NCBI RefSeq assembly: GCF_016820655.1
Contig: NZ_WSFT01000050.1
Location: forward strand, 39,369-103,368
Reading direction: 5' to 3'
Origin: Anaeromonas frigoriresistens
GTDB taxonomy: Bacteria; Bacillota; Clostridia; Tissierellales; SIT17
DNA: 64,000 bases
Shown here: piece after piece, positions 1-9,452 of the stretch
Layout: each line of letters opens with the position of its first letter
How positions within the stretch are numbered: the stretch's first letter is position 1
Notes under the pieces: model-generated
Databases searched by the model: none
Told to the model about the DNA's origin: nothing
What the model saw: only the letters and a program-made list of their open reading frames with translations
Made by a program: the position numbers and the translations under genes

Positions 1-447
1 TATGTCTATAGATATCTTTATGGACTTACATATAATCACCAGACATCTGAGGATTTAGCTCAAGAAGCCCTTATTAAAGCATTGTGTGTTCTTCAATCTC
101 CTAATAAAAGTATTAAATCTTGGTTGCTAACTGTCGCTCATAACCTTTATATTGATCATATTAAAAAAAATAGAAGATTAGATCTTAAAGAACATAAGCT
201 ATTGGATCAAATTAATGTACAGGATTTTACTGAAGAACTAATTCTTAAAGAAAGTACTAAATCTGCTTTTATATTAATTAAACAGCTTCCTGAAAATCAG
301 CGTCAAGCAATACTATTATGTATGATAAATGAACTTTCATATCAAGAAGCAGGAGAGATATTAGGAATAAGTATTTCAGCAGTAACAAACTTGATCTATA
401 GGGCTCGTAAGACCCTTAGAAAATTAAGGAGGAATATAAATGAATAA
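1..447 (+). CDS. ECF sigma factor, 5' end outside window
   Basis: RNA polymerase sigma factor of the extracytoplasmic function group. The frame is open from base 1, and the residues before the first ATG at 82 still match sigma region 2 (YRYLYGL, then TSEDLAQEALIKAL), so the true start lies left of the window. Region 2 continues through SWLLTVAHNLYIDHIKK. Region 4 is the C-terminal helix-turn-helix (LPENQRQAILL, then ELSYQEAGEILGISISAV). The gene overlaps the next by 8 bases, so sigma and anti-sigma are probably translated together. The partner type suggests a SigM-like envelope stress sigma factor; that specific assignment is inference. Confidence 0.9.
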   Translation, partial: YVYRYLYGLTYNHQTSEDLAQEALIKALCVLQSPNKSIKSWLLTVAHNLYIDHIKKNRRLDLKEHKLLDQINVQDFTEELILKESTKSAFILIKQLPENQRQAILLCMINELSYQEAGEILGISISAVTNLIYRARKTLRKLRRNINE

Positions 448-1579
448 TGAATTTCAAGAGAAGCTTCACTTATATAAAGAGGGAAAATTAACTCCTAAGG
501 AAATGATAGAAATAGAAGAGGAAATAGACAGATTCATTGCCATACAGGATTACCTTGATAATGATGAAAAGAAATTTTTTGAAGAATTGAAACAACAGAT
601 ACCTATACAACAAAAAGAGAAAAACAAAAACACTAGAATAATAAAGCGAAAAGTTAATTTACGAATTCTTACTCTGACAACAATTACTGGACTTTGCATT
701 GGTACATTGATTATAGCATTGTATATTTTAGCATCAAATATAACTACCTCATTATTTGAGTTAGATCATAAGGAAGCCTATGTAGAAAGAGCAACAATAG
801 TTCAATTGACAGAAATATTTCATCCTCAGTATGACTCTCATAGAAGTGGAGTCCAAAAATTACCTTTTGCAAAGCAAAATTTTGTGGTATCCCTTCAAAA
901 TTTTTTAGGAAATACATTAATAGATGAATCAAGTATAAGTATTCGATATAACTTTGGAAAACCCAAGAAATTACAAGGAAGTACAAAAGAACTTCAACTT
1001 TTACCAATTGATGATCCTTCTTGGATAGATAACCCTGAGTATAGTTTATTATCAGGTTTTGATCCATTACAAAATGCTCCTTCAGGCACAAAAGCAAAGA
1101 TTTTTGTTGGGTTCAATAGAGCTTTAACCCCTCAACAGATAAAGAAAAATTTTATGAATCCATTAAATATAGATTTTAATGACATTACACCTCTAGTAAC
1201 CATTGATTCAAAGTATATTATAGCAAATGCTTCCTATTATCAATTTACCCCGGTTTTCCCCTACGATGCTAATAATGCAGAGCAGTTGGAGGATAAACCT
1301 TTAAAATTAAGCCAATATGAAAATATGGATAACCAGGCTCACCAAGAATCTTTAATTGGTAACTTAAATCTTATAAAAAATAATAAAAGGCTACTTCAAA
1401 TAATGTACTATCAAGATATGTTCGAAGATATAAATATTGATGCTATTATTAATCAGGTTGAAAATGAAGGGGTTGAATATATTGGTATGTATATTTCTGC
1501 AGATAGTAAAGAGCTTTTAAAGCTTAAAGATAATCCCTATATTCATTTTATAACAGTAGAAAACATAGTTATATGGTAA
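440..1579 (+). CDS. membrane anti-sigma factor, YhdL-like
   Basis: Anti-sigma factor expected to hold the preceding ECF sigma factor at the membrane. A cytoplasmic N-terminal part (about residues 1-75) is followed by one membrane segment (about 76-105, LTLTTITGLCIGTLIIALYI). A large extracytoplasmic domain follows and resembles the C-terminal anti-sigma regulator domain (Sigma_reg_C) of Bacillus YhdL. No HxxxCxxC zinc motif is present, which separates it from the zf-HC2 anti-sigma factor at 25221. The start overlaps the sigma stop and has AGGAGG 8 bases upstream. A strong two-way terminator follows. Confidence 0.8.
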   Translation: MNNEFQEKLHLYKEGKLTPKEMIEIEEEIDRFIAIQDYLDNDEKKFFEELKQQIPIQQKEKNKNTRIIKRKVNLRILTLTTITGLCIGTLIIALYILASNITTSLFELDHKEAYVERATIVQLTEIFHPQYDSHRSGVQKLPFAKQNFVVSLQNFLGNTLIDESSISIRYNFGKPKKLQGSTKELQLLPIDDPSWIDNPEYSLLSGFDPLQNAPSGTKAKIFVGFNRALTPQQIKKNFMNPLNIDFNDITPLVTIDSKYIIANASYYQFTPVFPYDANNAEQLEDKPLKLSQYENMDNQAHQESLIGNLNLIKNNKRLLQIMYYQDMFEDINIDAIINQVENEGVEYIGMYISADSKELLKLKDNPYIHFITVENIVIW

Positions 1580-1615
1580 ATAATCAGTAAGCTAACTGAA
1601 TTTATTATTGCTTAT

Positions 1616-1657
1616 AAAAAGTTTAACTCCCTTTTAAATTAGGGAGTTAAACTTTTT
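1616..1657. terminator. bidirectional terminator
   Basis: Perfect 16-base arms (aaaaagtttaactccc and its complement) with a 10-base loop and A/T tracts on both sides. It lies between the convergent anti-sigma gene and the minus-strand gene ending at 1666, so it can end both transcripts. Confidence 0.93.
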
Positions 1658-1665
1658 ATTTGAAA

Positions 1666-2517
1666 CTAATATGATATTGGCTTATTATATTCCACTTCAG
1701 TAACTTCAAAGTTAAACCAATTAAAATCTCCTGTATCTAATTTCCAATTAACTTCTCCTTTAGTAGGAATCTTTATTCCTTCAAACTCTTTATATTCTCT
1801 CACAGGAATTGACCAAGTCTCTAATGTCATCTCTCCATCAAATTCTCCATACCTTTCAGCTTCAAAATTAACAACTTCGCCCTTATCATTAAATGTAAAA
1901 ATTCCTGAAGCCGTTATATCCCCATAAGTCATAGTTACTTTGGCATTATAATCATCTATTTCTTCCCATGTTATGTATTCATTTAAAGCTGCAGTAGGAA
2001 ACCACATTGTCTCTGCTAAGTATCTTAATAATGTACCTTGATCAATCTTTTTTCCCTTGGAGTCAGCCACAGGAAATATTGAAAGAATTTTAATGAGCAT
2101 ATTTCCTTTACCATTCTGATACTTATCTCTTCCTGAAATATGAAAGAACGGAGCTACTTTAATATTTGCCTTCCAGATAAAACCTGGATCTTCGGTAGTG
2201 AAATATTGTTCTGCTTCCACAGACATCCAGGGCTTATCTTTTTCCAATCTCATATCTGCTTTTTGTTTTAAACGAACAGCTACTATTTTTTCTTTTCCAA
2301 CAACTCCAGTGTATACAAGCCACTTTTGAACATTATTAGGTAACTCTGCAATATCTGCCTTAGTTACAATTTCATCTTTATTTTTTACTGTCCTAAAAAG
2401 TTCTTCAACTTCCTTCTCTACATTTCTGTCAAATGAAATTTTAGCTATAAATTTAACTGCTATAAGCAGCACTAAAAGTACAACAATAATAATTAATATC
2501 CATATTAATTTTGACAC
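1666..2517 (-). CDS. membrane-anchored DUF6544/DUF6920-like protein
   Basis: 283-residue protein with one N-terminal membrane anchor (residues 4-27, almost all I/L/V). The soluble domain resembles the DUF6544/DUF6920 group, with the typical PNNVQKWL segment near residue 60, PWMSVEAEQYFTTEDPGF and WFPTAALNEYITWE. Function is unknown. The start is a GTG at 2517: GGAGG sits 7 bases upstream and the nearby ATG is out of frame. It is a single-gene unit with its own terminator. The family call is from memory of motifs, not a search. Confidence 0.7.
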   Translation of the reverse strand: MSKLIWILIIIVVLLVLLIAVKFIAKISFDRNVEKEVEELFRTVKNKDEIVTKADIAELPNNVQKWLVYTGVVGKEKIVAVRLKQKADMRLEKDKPWMSVEAEQYFTTEDPGFIWKANIKVAPFFHISGRDKYQNGKGNMLIKILSIFPVADSKGKKIDQGTLLRYLAETMWFPTAALNEYITWEEIDDYNAKVTMTYGDITASGIFTFNDKGEVVNFEAERYGEFDGEMTLETWSIPVREYKEFEGIKIPTKGEVNWKLDTGDFNWFNFEVTEVEYNKPISY

Positions 2518-2783
2518 ATTAAAACCTCCCCTAAAATCACTATACTCTACCCATTTTAATTATATTCTAAGTCAATCTAAAATTTTCTTTTTATTCTCTT
2601 CTTTTTATGTATTAAGGTTGTTTTTGCCATAAATTTTACTAATTTTTGAATACAATTTAACATTTTAACACTGTTCAATTATATTGTAGAATAAAACTAC
2701 TTCATTTATCAAGTAATTTTGCTTATTAATACTTATTTAATTGAGGATTATCTATTTTTATCGCTATCAACATATAGTGATTT

Positions 2784-3359
2784 TTATTCTTTTAGTACAT
2801 TTATTAATCCCATTGTAAGCTTCACAACCATTTCTGCCATTGAATAAGGTGTTTTTTTCATCCCTTCATCAAACCATTTTTGAACAATACCAACACATCC
2901 AGTTATTGTAAATGCATAGACATATTCTGCATCTTCCTTAGTAATTTTATTGTTATCAGTTATTTCATTAATAATATTGTGGTATACAAGCATCATTATT
3001 TGTTTTTGAAAATTGAAATCTCCCCGTTCACTTAGTAGCAATTTAAATAACCGTGCATTTTCTTTTAAATACTCAAATATTTTTTCTGTAACCAATATAA
3101 CGTCCATATTATTGCTTTTTTGATCGAATTCTGTAAGATAAATATTGAAATTATCTAGTAGTTCATTTTCTATTTTCTTTAACAAGTCATATTGATCACT
3201 ATAATGGGAATAGAATGTAGATCGGTTTATATCGGCATCATTGCAAATTTCTTTTATAGTTATTTGTGATATGTCTTTATTTTCCAGGAGGGTGATGAAG
3301 CTTTCTTTTAATACCATTTTAGTATATTTTATTCTTCTATCAACTTTCTTTTTTTTCAT
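2784..3359 (-). CDS. TetR/AcrR family repressor of the MMPL exporter
   Basis: 191-residue regulator. The N-terminal helix-turn-helix is clear (ISQITIKEICNDADINRSTFYSHY, residues 34-57), followed by a variable ligand-binding C-terminal part. It is transcribed away from the MMPL exporter at 3531, with a large perfect inverted repeat between them. This is the classic layout of a TetR repressor controlling itself and a divergent efflux gene. GGAGG lies 7 bases before ATG. The effector molecule cannot be read from sequence. Confidence 0.9.
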   Translation of the reverse strand: MKKKKVDRRIKYTKMVLKESFITLLENKDISQITIKEICNDADINRSTFYSHYSDQYDLLKKIENELLDNFNIYLTEFDQKSNNMDVILVTEKIFEYLKENARLFKLLLSERGDFNFQKQIMMLVYHNIINEITDNNKITKEDAEYVYAFTITGCVGIVQKWFDEGMKKTPYSMAEMVVKLTMGLINVLKE

Positions 3360-3380
3360 TTTAAAACCTCCATTTTTTTA

Positions 3381-3435
3381 AAATATGTTAGATAATAAAC
3401 ATTTTAATTATTTATGTTTATTATCTAACATATTT
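3381..3435. promoter_or_regulatory. paired TetR operator, 22-base inverted repeat
   Basis: Two perfect 22-base arms (3381-3402 and 3414-3435) separated by 11 bases, between the divergent TetR and MMPL genes. Each arm is itself a half-palindrome starting TGTT and ending AACA, so this may be two operators in opposite orientation. No T-tract follows, so it is not a terminator. Confidence 0.8.
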
Positions 3436-3530
3436 AAATTATCTGTATGTTGAACTATAAACACACCTTCATTAAACTATACATATAGTAGTTTTGTCAA
3501 CACTGTGTATACTAAAAAGGAGGGAATTTA

Positions 3531-5585
3531 ATGGAGAATTTTTCACAAATCGTGATCAAATACAAAAAGAGTATTTTAATAACATTTTTACTACTTGCAA
3601 TATTAAGTGGCATTTTTACATCACTGGTTTCAGTGAACTATGATATGGTAGATTATCTACCAAAAGATGCCCAATCTACTACTGCCATTAAGATAATGGA
3701 GGAGGAATTTAGTGGTGAAATGCCCAACGCCCGGGTTATGCTTGAAAATGTATCAATACAAGAAGCCTTAGAATACAAGGAAAGAATCTCAGAGATAGAT
3801 GGAGTTACCTCAGTAAATTGGTTAGATGACATTATAGGTTTAAATACTCTTAAAACTACACCTCTTGATTTTTTAGATTCTGATATACTCAAAAATTATT
3901 ACAAAGATGATAACGCTTTAATAACCTTATCTATTGAAAGTGGTCAAGAAACAACAGCAGTAAATGCTATCTATGATCTAATAGGAGAAGAAAATGCAGC
4001 TGCAGGAGAAGCAGTGAATGCAGCAGAAACTCAGTCAATGTCAGTGTCTGAGGTAGTTAATGCAATGATAATATTAGTTCCTATTATAATAATTATTTTA
4101 ATAATTTCCACCACTTCCTGGATAGAGCCCTTATTGTTCTTATTTACTATAGGTATTGCAATAATAATAAATATGGGAACAAACATTATTTTTGGGGAAA
4201 TATCCTTTATCACTCAAACAGTAAGCCCTATTTTACAATTAGCTGTATCTCTAGATTATGCTATTTTCTTACTCCATAGTTTTAATGATTATCGCTTAAC
4301 CCATGAACCTCCAGAAGCAATAAAGCTTGCTATGAAACAAGCGCTACCAACCGTTGCAGCCAGTGCTGCCACAACAATGATTGGTTTTTCAGCATTAATA
4401 TTCATGCGATTTGGTATAGGTGCAGACTTAGGTCTCAATTTATTAAAAGGTATTGTCTTTAGTTTCATTTCTGTTATGGTATTTTTACCTGTAATCACAT
4501 TGATGGGTTATAAGTATATTGATAAAACTAAACATAAGAAGATTATGCCAGACTTTAAAAAGTCAGAAAGATGGATAATGAAAATAAGGATTCCATTTTT
4601 AATCCTTGCACTTTTAGTTGTTATGCCAAGCTTTCTTGCTCAATTAAATACTCAGTTTTTGTATGGAATGGGGGCTGTTACAAATTCATCTCGTGCTGGA
4701 GAGGATACTTTATATATTGAAGAAAAATTTGGTAAGGAAAATCCCCTTGTATTACTTGTTCCTAAGGAAAATGTAGGTAAGGAGTCTGAGCTTAGTGACG
4801 ACCTATCTAAAATTCCTCATATAACAAGTGTAATATCTTACTCTACGTCTGTAGGTGAAGAAATACCTCCCCAATTTGTACCAGAAGAGGCTGTTGAACA
4901 GTTTTACTCGGAAAATCATTCCCGAATCATCCTTTATACAGATACCGAGGAGGAAGGTGATGAAGCCTTTAATACTGTTGAAACAGTTTTAGATACAGTG
5001 TCAAATCATTACAACACATATTATCTTACAGGTCAAAGTGCAACACTCTTTGATATGAAAAATGTTGTATCGACAGATACAACCAGGATTAACCTCATAG
5101 CCATAATAGGAATTTTTGTTGTATTACTAATTGCATTCCGTTCACTGAGTCTACCATTTTTATTAGTATTTACGATTCAAACAGCAATATGGATTAATCT
5201 TTCCTTTCCATATTTCTCAGGAAAATCCTTAAGTTTTATCGGTTACTTAATTATTAGTACAGTACAACTTGGAGCCACAGTGGACTATGCTATATTATTT
5301 ACTAATGCTTATTTAAATAACAGAAAATCACTTCCAAAAAAGGATGCCATGAAAGTAACTATTGAAAATAATTTAGTAGCAATACTTATATCTGCGGGAA
5401 TTCTTTCAATAGCAGGATTCACATTAGCCTTTACTACAAGTAATCCTATTATTGGTGAACTTGGAATATTACTCGGTAGAGGAACTCTACTATCTCTTAC
5501 TATGGTAGTCTGTGTATTACCAGCTCTACTTGTATTATTTGATAAAATTATCCAAAAGACTACTATTAAAAATGACTTTCACTAA
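3531..5585 (+). CDS. MMPL/RND family exporter
   Basis: 684-residue membrane exporter of the MMPL branch of the RND superfamily, which uses ion gradients to export lipids or drugs. It has two repeated halves, each with one leading membrane helix, a large outer loop and a five-helix bundle (about residues 180-335 and 515-675). The paired signatures are present: AVSLDYAIFLLHSF in the first half and GATVDYAILFTNAY in the second, where the Asp-Tyr pair is the proton relay. AAGGAGGG lies just before ATG. It is co-transcribed with the heptad-repeat protein 20 bases downstream and controlled by the divergent TetR. Substrate unknown. Confidence 0.9.
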   Translation: MENFSQIVIKYKKSILITFLLLAILSGIFTSLVSVNYDMVDYLPKDAQSTTAIKIMEEEFSGEMPNARVMLENVSIQEALEYKERISEIDGVTSVNWLDDIIGLNTLKTTPLDFLDSDILKNYYKDDNALITLSIESGQETTAVNAIYDLIGEENAAAGEAVNAAETQSMSVSEVVNAMIILVPIIIIILIISTTSWIEPLLFLFTIGIAIIINMGTNIIFGEISFITQTVSPILQLAVSLDYAIFLLHSFNDYRLTHEPPEAIKLAMKQALPTVAASAATTMIGFSALIFMRFGIGADLGLNLLKGIVFSFISVMVFLPVITLMGYKYIDKTKHKKIMPDFKKSERWIMKIRIPFLILALLVVMPSFLAQLNTQFLYGMGAVTNSSRAGEDTLYIEEKFGKENPLVLLVPKENVGKESELSDDLSKIPHITSVISYSTSVGEEIPPQFVPEEAVEQFYSENHSRIILYTDTEEEGDEAFNTVETVLDTVSNHYNTYYLTGQSATLFDMKNVVSTDTTRINLIAIIGIFVVLLIAFRSLSLPFLLVFTIQTAIWINLSFPYFSGKSLSFIGYLIISTVQLGATVDYAILFTNAYLNNRKSLPKKDAMKVTIENNLVAILISAGILSIAGFTLAFTTSNPIIGELGILLGRGTLLSLTMVVCVLPALLVLFDKIIQKTTIKNDFH

Positions 5586-5605
5586 TTATAAGGAGTGTGA
5601 TTAAA

Positions 5606-7144
5606 ATGAAAAAGATATTATCCTTTATTTTGATACTTACATTATTATTTACATCAGGTGTTTCTGTAATAGCCACAGATAATCCTTCATCAAAAGAAGA
5701 GGTTGTATATGGCTTACTTAATTTAGATGGAAGTGTAAACAATCTTTATGTAGTTAATATCTTCAATGAAGGTACAATTACCGACTATGGAGATTATTCA
5801 AATATACGTAACATGACCACTTCTAAAAAGATTAATCAAAAAGGAGAAAAAATAACTGTAGACACTAAAGCTGATAAATTTTATTATCAAGGGACCCTTG
5901 AAGCAAAAGAATTGCCTTGGGATATTGCTATAAGATATTTTTTAGATGATAAAGAAATTTCTGGAACTGACCTAGCTGGAAAAAGTGGTAAGCTAAAAAT
6001 TAACATGTCTGTAAATCAGAATACTAAAATTAATAGTAATTTCTTTAATAATTATGCTCTACAAATTTCTTTATCCCTTGATAACAAGATGTCTTCCGAT
6101 ATCAAGGCTCATAATGCTACAATTGCTGAAGCAGGAGGTAAAAAGCAAATCTCTTATACAGTTTTGCCAGGAAATAGTATGGATATTACTGTAACAGCTG
6201 ATGTTCAAGATTTTGAGATGGATGCAATAACAGTAAATGGTATAAAATTATCCCTTGGTATAGATATTAATCCTGATGAATTTACAAGACAAATTTTAGA
6301 ACTTACTGATGCGATAAAAGATCTTGATGATGGTGCCAGTAAACTACTAAGTGGTCTTAATCAATTATCTAGTGGAATGCAAACATATGTTAATGGAATG
6401 AAGGCCTTCAATGAGGGTATAGGACAGCTTCCTGATAGTGCAGATATGTTGAATACAGGAGCAACCGGACTAAGGGATGGTTTATCAGAATTAACAAAAC
6501 AAAATAATTCTTTAAATGAAGGGGCTTTAGCAATACAACAATCTACCTTCGATTCTGTAAATGTTAAACTTAACCAAATGGGTTTAGGTCTTCCTGTTCT
6601 TACAGCTGAAAATTATACAGAAATACTATCACCAATCCCTGATCTTGCTGTAATTAAGGAACAACTTGATGGAGTAGTGAAATTTACCCAAGGCTTAAAA
6701 GGATATACAAATGGTGTAGAGCAACTTGGCAAAGGTGCTTCCGATCTAGCAGATGGTACTTCTAAATTCAAATCTTCCTCATCTGAAATAGCATCTTCAT
6801 CAAATGAACTTTATAATGCAGGAGTAGAACTTAATAAGGGAATAAAAGATCTTCATAAAGGTCTTGCTACCTATAGAGAAGGTACAAAAAAATTAAAAAA
6901 TGGTACCTCAGATATGGATTCTGAAATAAACAATCAAATTGATGAAGTTCTGGGAAGCATTTCTGGAAGTGATGATAAAGTAATATCCTTTGTATCAGAT
7001 AAAAACACTAATGTTTCTGCTGTTCAATTTGTATTAAAAACAGATTCCATAACTCTTCCAGAAGTCGATAATTCTATTGAACAAAAATCTGTAGAACTAA
7101 ATTTTTGGGAAAAATTATTGGATTTATTTGGACTTTATAAGTAA
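5606..7144 (+). CDS. secreted heptad-repeat (YhgE-like) partner of the MMPL exporter
   Basis: Extracytoplasmic protein with an N-terminal signal sequence (ILSFILILTLLFTSGVSVIA). The middle and C-terminal parts carry repeated X-X-X-Leu-X-X-Gly heptads (for example GASKLLSGLNQLSSG and GLKGYTNGVEQLGKG), as in YhgE/Pip-type proteins associated with MMPL and ABC-2 exporters. I chose ATG 5606 because AAGGAG is 10 bases upstream; the GTG at 5597 sits on top of that site. There is no large C-terminal membrane domain, unlike full YhgE. It probably forms an elongated adaptor for the exporter; that role is inference. Confidence 0.78.
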   Translation: MKKILSFILILTLLFTSGVSVIATDNPSSKEEVVYGLLNLDGSVNNLYVVNIFNEGTITDYGDYSNIRNMTTSKKINQKGEKITVDTKADKFYYQGTLEAKELPWDIAIRYFLDDKEISGTDLAGKSGKLKINMSVNQNTKINSNFFNNYALQISLSLDNKMSSDIKAHNATIAEAGGKKQISYTVLPGNSMDITVTADVQDFEMDAITVNGIKLSLGIDINPDEFTRQILELTDAIKDLDDGASKLLSGLNQLSSGMQTYVNGMKAFNEGIGQLPDSADMLNTGATGLRDGLSELTKQNNSLNEGALAIQQSTFDSVNVKLNQMGLGLPVLTAENYTEILSPIPDLAVIKEQLDGVVKFTQGLKGYTNGVEQLGKGASDLADGTSKFKSSSSEIASSSNELYNAGVELNKGIKDLHKGLATYREGTKKLKNGTSDMDSEINNQIDEVLGSISGSDDKVISFVSDKNTNVSAVQFVLKTDSITLPEVDNSIEQKSVELNFWEKLLDLFGLYK

Positions 7145-7289
7145 TTAAGTAAGATAAAACATGATTCTTTAAAGAAGTCTGTAAATAACTTTATAATTTA
7201 AGGTTGAATAGTTCCAATCTGACAACAACTAAATTTTTTCTAGAATTACAAAAATTATTGTTATATATTTATAAAAAACTTTAATTTTA

Positions 7290-7337
7290 GCAATATAAAA
7301 AATGAGCTACTTTAAAGTAGCTCATTTTTTATATTGC
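7290..7337. terminator. perfect 48-base palindromic terminator
   Basis: Two perfect 24-base arms around tttaaa, with A/T-rich outer bases giving U-tracts on both strands. It contains the stop codon of the minus-strand gene ending at 7322 and also lies downstream of the plus-strand exporter operon. Confidence 0.9.
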
Positions 7338-7756
7338 TCACTTAATACTTCTTCTAGAATTTCTGATCCTTTTATTATTAAAGGTTCACAACCTTTAACT
7401 TCATCTCTTTTTGTTTCTTTTATAATCTTACAATCAGCACTACCAAATTCGTTTTCAAAAGTTTTAACCCATTCTATTGTAACTTCTTTCATCTTAGTAT
7501 TTAAACTAGGCTTATCTTCAGCGAACATAATACCTATTGCTGAAACTCCTCCTGTCAAAATACCACAGTTTTTTTCTGAGTTTAAACCTCCACCAAAAGG
7601 TACAATCATTTTTAAAGCTTTTGAGTCTAAACCCAACTTATAATAGTCATTACAAGCATTCAATATTATCTCTGAACAATTATAATGATACATATCTTTT
7701 TTATCTCCATACTGTAATTCAGAGTCTATATACTTTCTTGCCTCATCTTTTAACAT
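7322..7756 (-). CDS. C_GCAxxG_C_C family protein
   Basis: 144-residue protein matching the C_GCAxxG_C_C family (putative redox or metal proteins of anaerobes). The ordered cysteines are present: YNCSE near residue 26, the FGGGLNSEKNCGILTGGVSAIG core at residues 54-75, then ADCKII and KGCEPLI. In the core the family Ala after Cys-Gly is Ile here. Biochemical function is not established. RBS AAAGGGGG stands 10 bases before ATG. Its stop lies inside a palindromic terminator. Confidence 0.85.
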   Translation of the reverse strand: MLKDEARKYIDSELQYGDKKDMYHYNCSEIILNACNDYYKLGLDSKALKMIVPFGGGLNSEKNCGILTGGVSAIGIMFAEDKPSLNTKMKEVTIEWVKTFENEFGSADCKIIKETKRDEVKGCEPLIIKGSEILEEVLSEQYKK

Positions 7757-7805
7757 GTTTTTTTATCCCCCTTTATAATAATATAAATTATTGAAGTATA
7801 CTATT

Positions 7806-8543
7806 TTAAAATTCTACTTTTTCTAAATAAAGTCCACTTGCATCTGCCATAATACCTACATGTTTTCGTTCTTTAGAATCTATGATTTTTAATATATTAT
7901 CTGGATTCATTTCATGGATTCCAACTTCGATTAATGCTCCTACCATTTTTCTAACCATGTTATAAAGAAACCCATTACCTCGAACTCTAATTTCGATAAA
8001 CCCTTGATTTTCTTCTATATCAACAGAGTATATTTCACGAACCTTAGATTTTTTCTTAGACTTAGCATTTGAAAAAGCAGTAAAATCATGTTTACCAATG
8101 AAATGTTCAGATGCTTTTTCCATTCTTTTAATATCCAACTTTCTATCAACATGCATACTATATTTTCTCATGAAAGGATTTGTATAATCCTTATTCCATA
8201 TCTTATAAAGATAAGTTTTTTCCTTAGCATTATATCTTGGATGAAAACTTTCAGAAACTAATCTAACTTCAGTTATACTAATATCTTGAGGTAAATATTT
8301 ATTTAAATACTTTTTTACTTCACCTTCACTAAATTTTTTATTAGTTTTAAAATTAGCTATTTGAGCCAGAGCATGAACCCCTGCGTCTGTCCTACTACTT
8401 CCATTAATTTGAATTTCTTCATCTACTAACTTACTCAAAACCTCTTCGATTTTTCCTTGAATTGTATTATCATCATTACCAAGTCTTTGCCACCCTCTAT
8501 AACGTCCACCATCATATTGTACTTTTAATTTATAATTATTCAT
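7806..8543 (-). CDS. truA: tRNA pseudouridine synthase A
   Basis: Converts uridines 38-40 in the anticodon arm of tRNAs to pseudouridine. The catalytic Asp is in GSSRTDAGVHALAQ, preceded by YDGGRYRGWQ and followed by the family motifs FHPRYNAKEKTYLY and RVRGNGFLYNMVRKM. Length (245 aa) is normal. I place the start at ATG 8543, with AAAGGAG 6 bases upstream; an ATG 24 bases earlier has no site. It often sits beside ribosomal protein genes, but here it is isolated at the edge of the accessory region. Confidence 0.95.
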   Translation of the reverse strand: MNNYKLKVQYDGGRYRGWQRLGNDDNTIQGKIEEVLSKLVDEEIQINGSSRTDAGVHALAQIANFKTNKKFSEGEVKKYLNKYLPQDISITEVRLVSESFHPRYNAKEKTYLYKIWNKDYTNPFMRKYSMHVDRKLDIKRMEKASEHFIGKHDFTAFSNAKSKKKSKVREIYSVDIEENQGFIEIRVRGNGFLYNMVRKMVGALIEVGIHEMNPDNILKIIDSKERKHVGIMADASGLYLEKVEF

Positions 8544-8822
8544 ATTTTTCTCCTTTACATAAAACAACTGTCCTTATCTATATTTTTCACATTAATATAT
8601 ACTTATTATAATGTATTATTTGGCATTTAGATAGGCTATATACAATATGATCTACGTGAACTACAGATAATTCTAATGTATTTGCATGTTTTTCTGTAAA
8701 TAATTAGATAAATAAAAAAAAGATTCTTGAACTTTAATTGTCGATTTTTTATAACTTTTTTCATATTTTCTAAGCCTTAGTTATACATCATATTCTAGAA
8801 AAACTCTATGCTTTTTATTTTA

Positions 8823-9191
8823 TTATCTTGATATGCCAAATATTGCACCTGAAATAAAAGGTATTAGCCATATAATCCAAACAATAATACTCAATTTGTG
8901 AAAATTTAATTTGGATTTTTCATCATTTTTAACTAATACTACTGTTGCCCAAAGTGCATGGAAAAGCATCAAAAGAATTGCAATTAAGCCTGTAATACCA
9001 TGAAAATTAAGCTTAAAGCTGCTGGAAGCAATCTTGCTCATAACTGCTGTTCCAGTAGTATCAAATACCAATCCTATATAAAATAGAACTAAATGCCATT
9101 TTTTAAGCTTACCTTGAGTTTTCTCACTCCATACACCTATTGTATAGAATACAAGCGCCAATGTAATTGTTGTTATTGCAGAAATTAACAT
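8823..9191 (-). CDS. HsmA-like four-helix membrane protein
   Basis: 122-residue protein with four hydrophobic segments and conserved-looking histidines (KWHLVLFYIGLVFDTTGT; FHGITGLIAILLMLFHALWA; NFHKLSIIVWIIWLIPF). The pattern fits the small HsmA/TIGR03987 family, named from memory. Function unknown; membrane histidines could hold heme or metal, which is inference. Two copies of the TGAAC-n3-GTTCA operator lie in the 260 bases upstream, so it is probably repressed by the TetR protein encoded at 9453-10010. Confidence 0.72.
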   Translation of the reverse strand: MLISAITTITLALVFYTIGVWSEKTQGKLKKWHLVLFYIGLVFDTTGTAVMSKIASSSFKLNFHGITGLIAILLMLFHALWATVVLVKNDEKSKLNFHKLSIIVWIIWLIPFISGAIFGISR

Positions 9192-9274
9192 AATAAATAC
9201 CCCCTAATTTAAATATCAATTTACTTTCTTGTTCTTGAGCATTATTTATAGAATTAAACCTATTATCACTTATC

Positions 9275-9287
9275 TGAACACCGTTCA
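9275..9287. promoter_or_regulatory. TetR operator copy 1 (TGAAC-ACC-GTTCA)
   Basis: Perfect 5-base arms with 3-base spacer, in the leader of the HsmA-like gene. Same motif as the sites at 9400 and 10033. Confidence 0.75.
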
Positions 9288-9399
9288 TTTACAGTTAAAA
9301 ATTTTTGCTATTTTAGAGTAAATGACTATAGACATTACTACATAGATTTGTATAAGAACCTCCTTTTAAAAATAAAATTTAGATATATATACGAACTTT

Positions 9400-9414
9400 A
9401 TGAACCATGTTCAT
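9400..9414. promoter_or_regulatory. TetR operator copy 2 (ATGAAC-CAT-GTTCAT)
   Basis: Perfect 6-base arms with 3-base spacer, between the TetR gene stop and the HsmA-like gene. Confidence 0.78.
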
Positions 9415-9452
9415 TTGAGAGGCTTATAAAATCATATCAATATAGATATGAT

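Noticed and set aside
7302..7794. Plus-strand frames opposite the C_GCAxxG gene
   Set aside because: Start inside a terminator hairpin, no RBS, and the minus strand encodes a recognisable protein.
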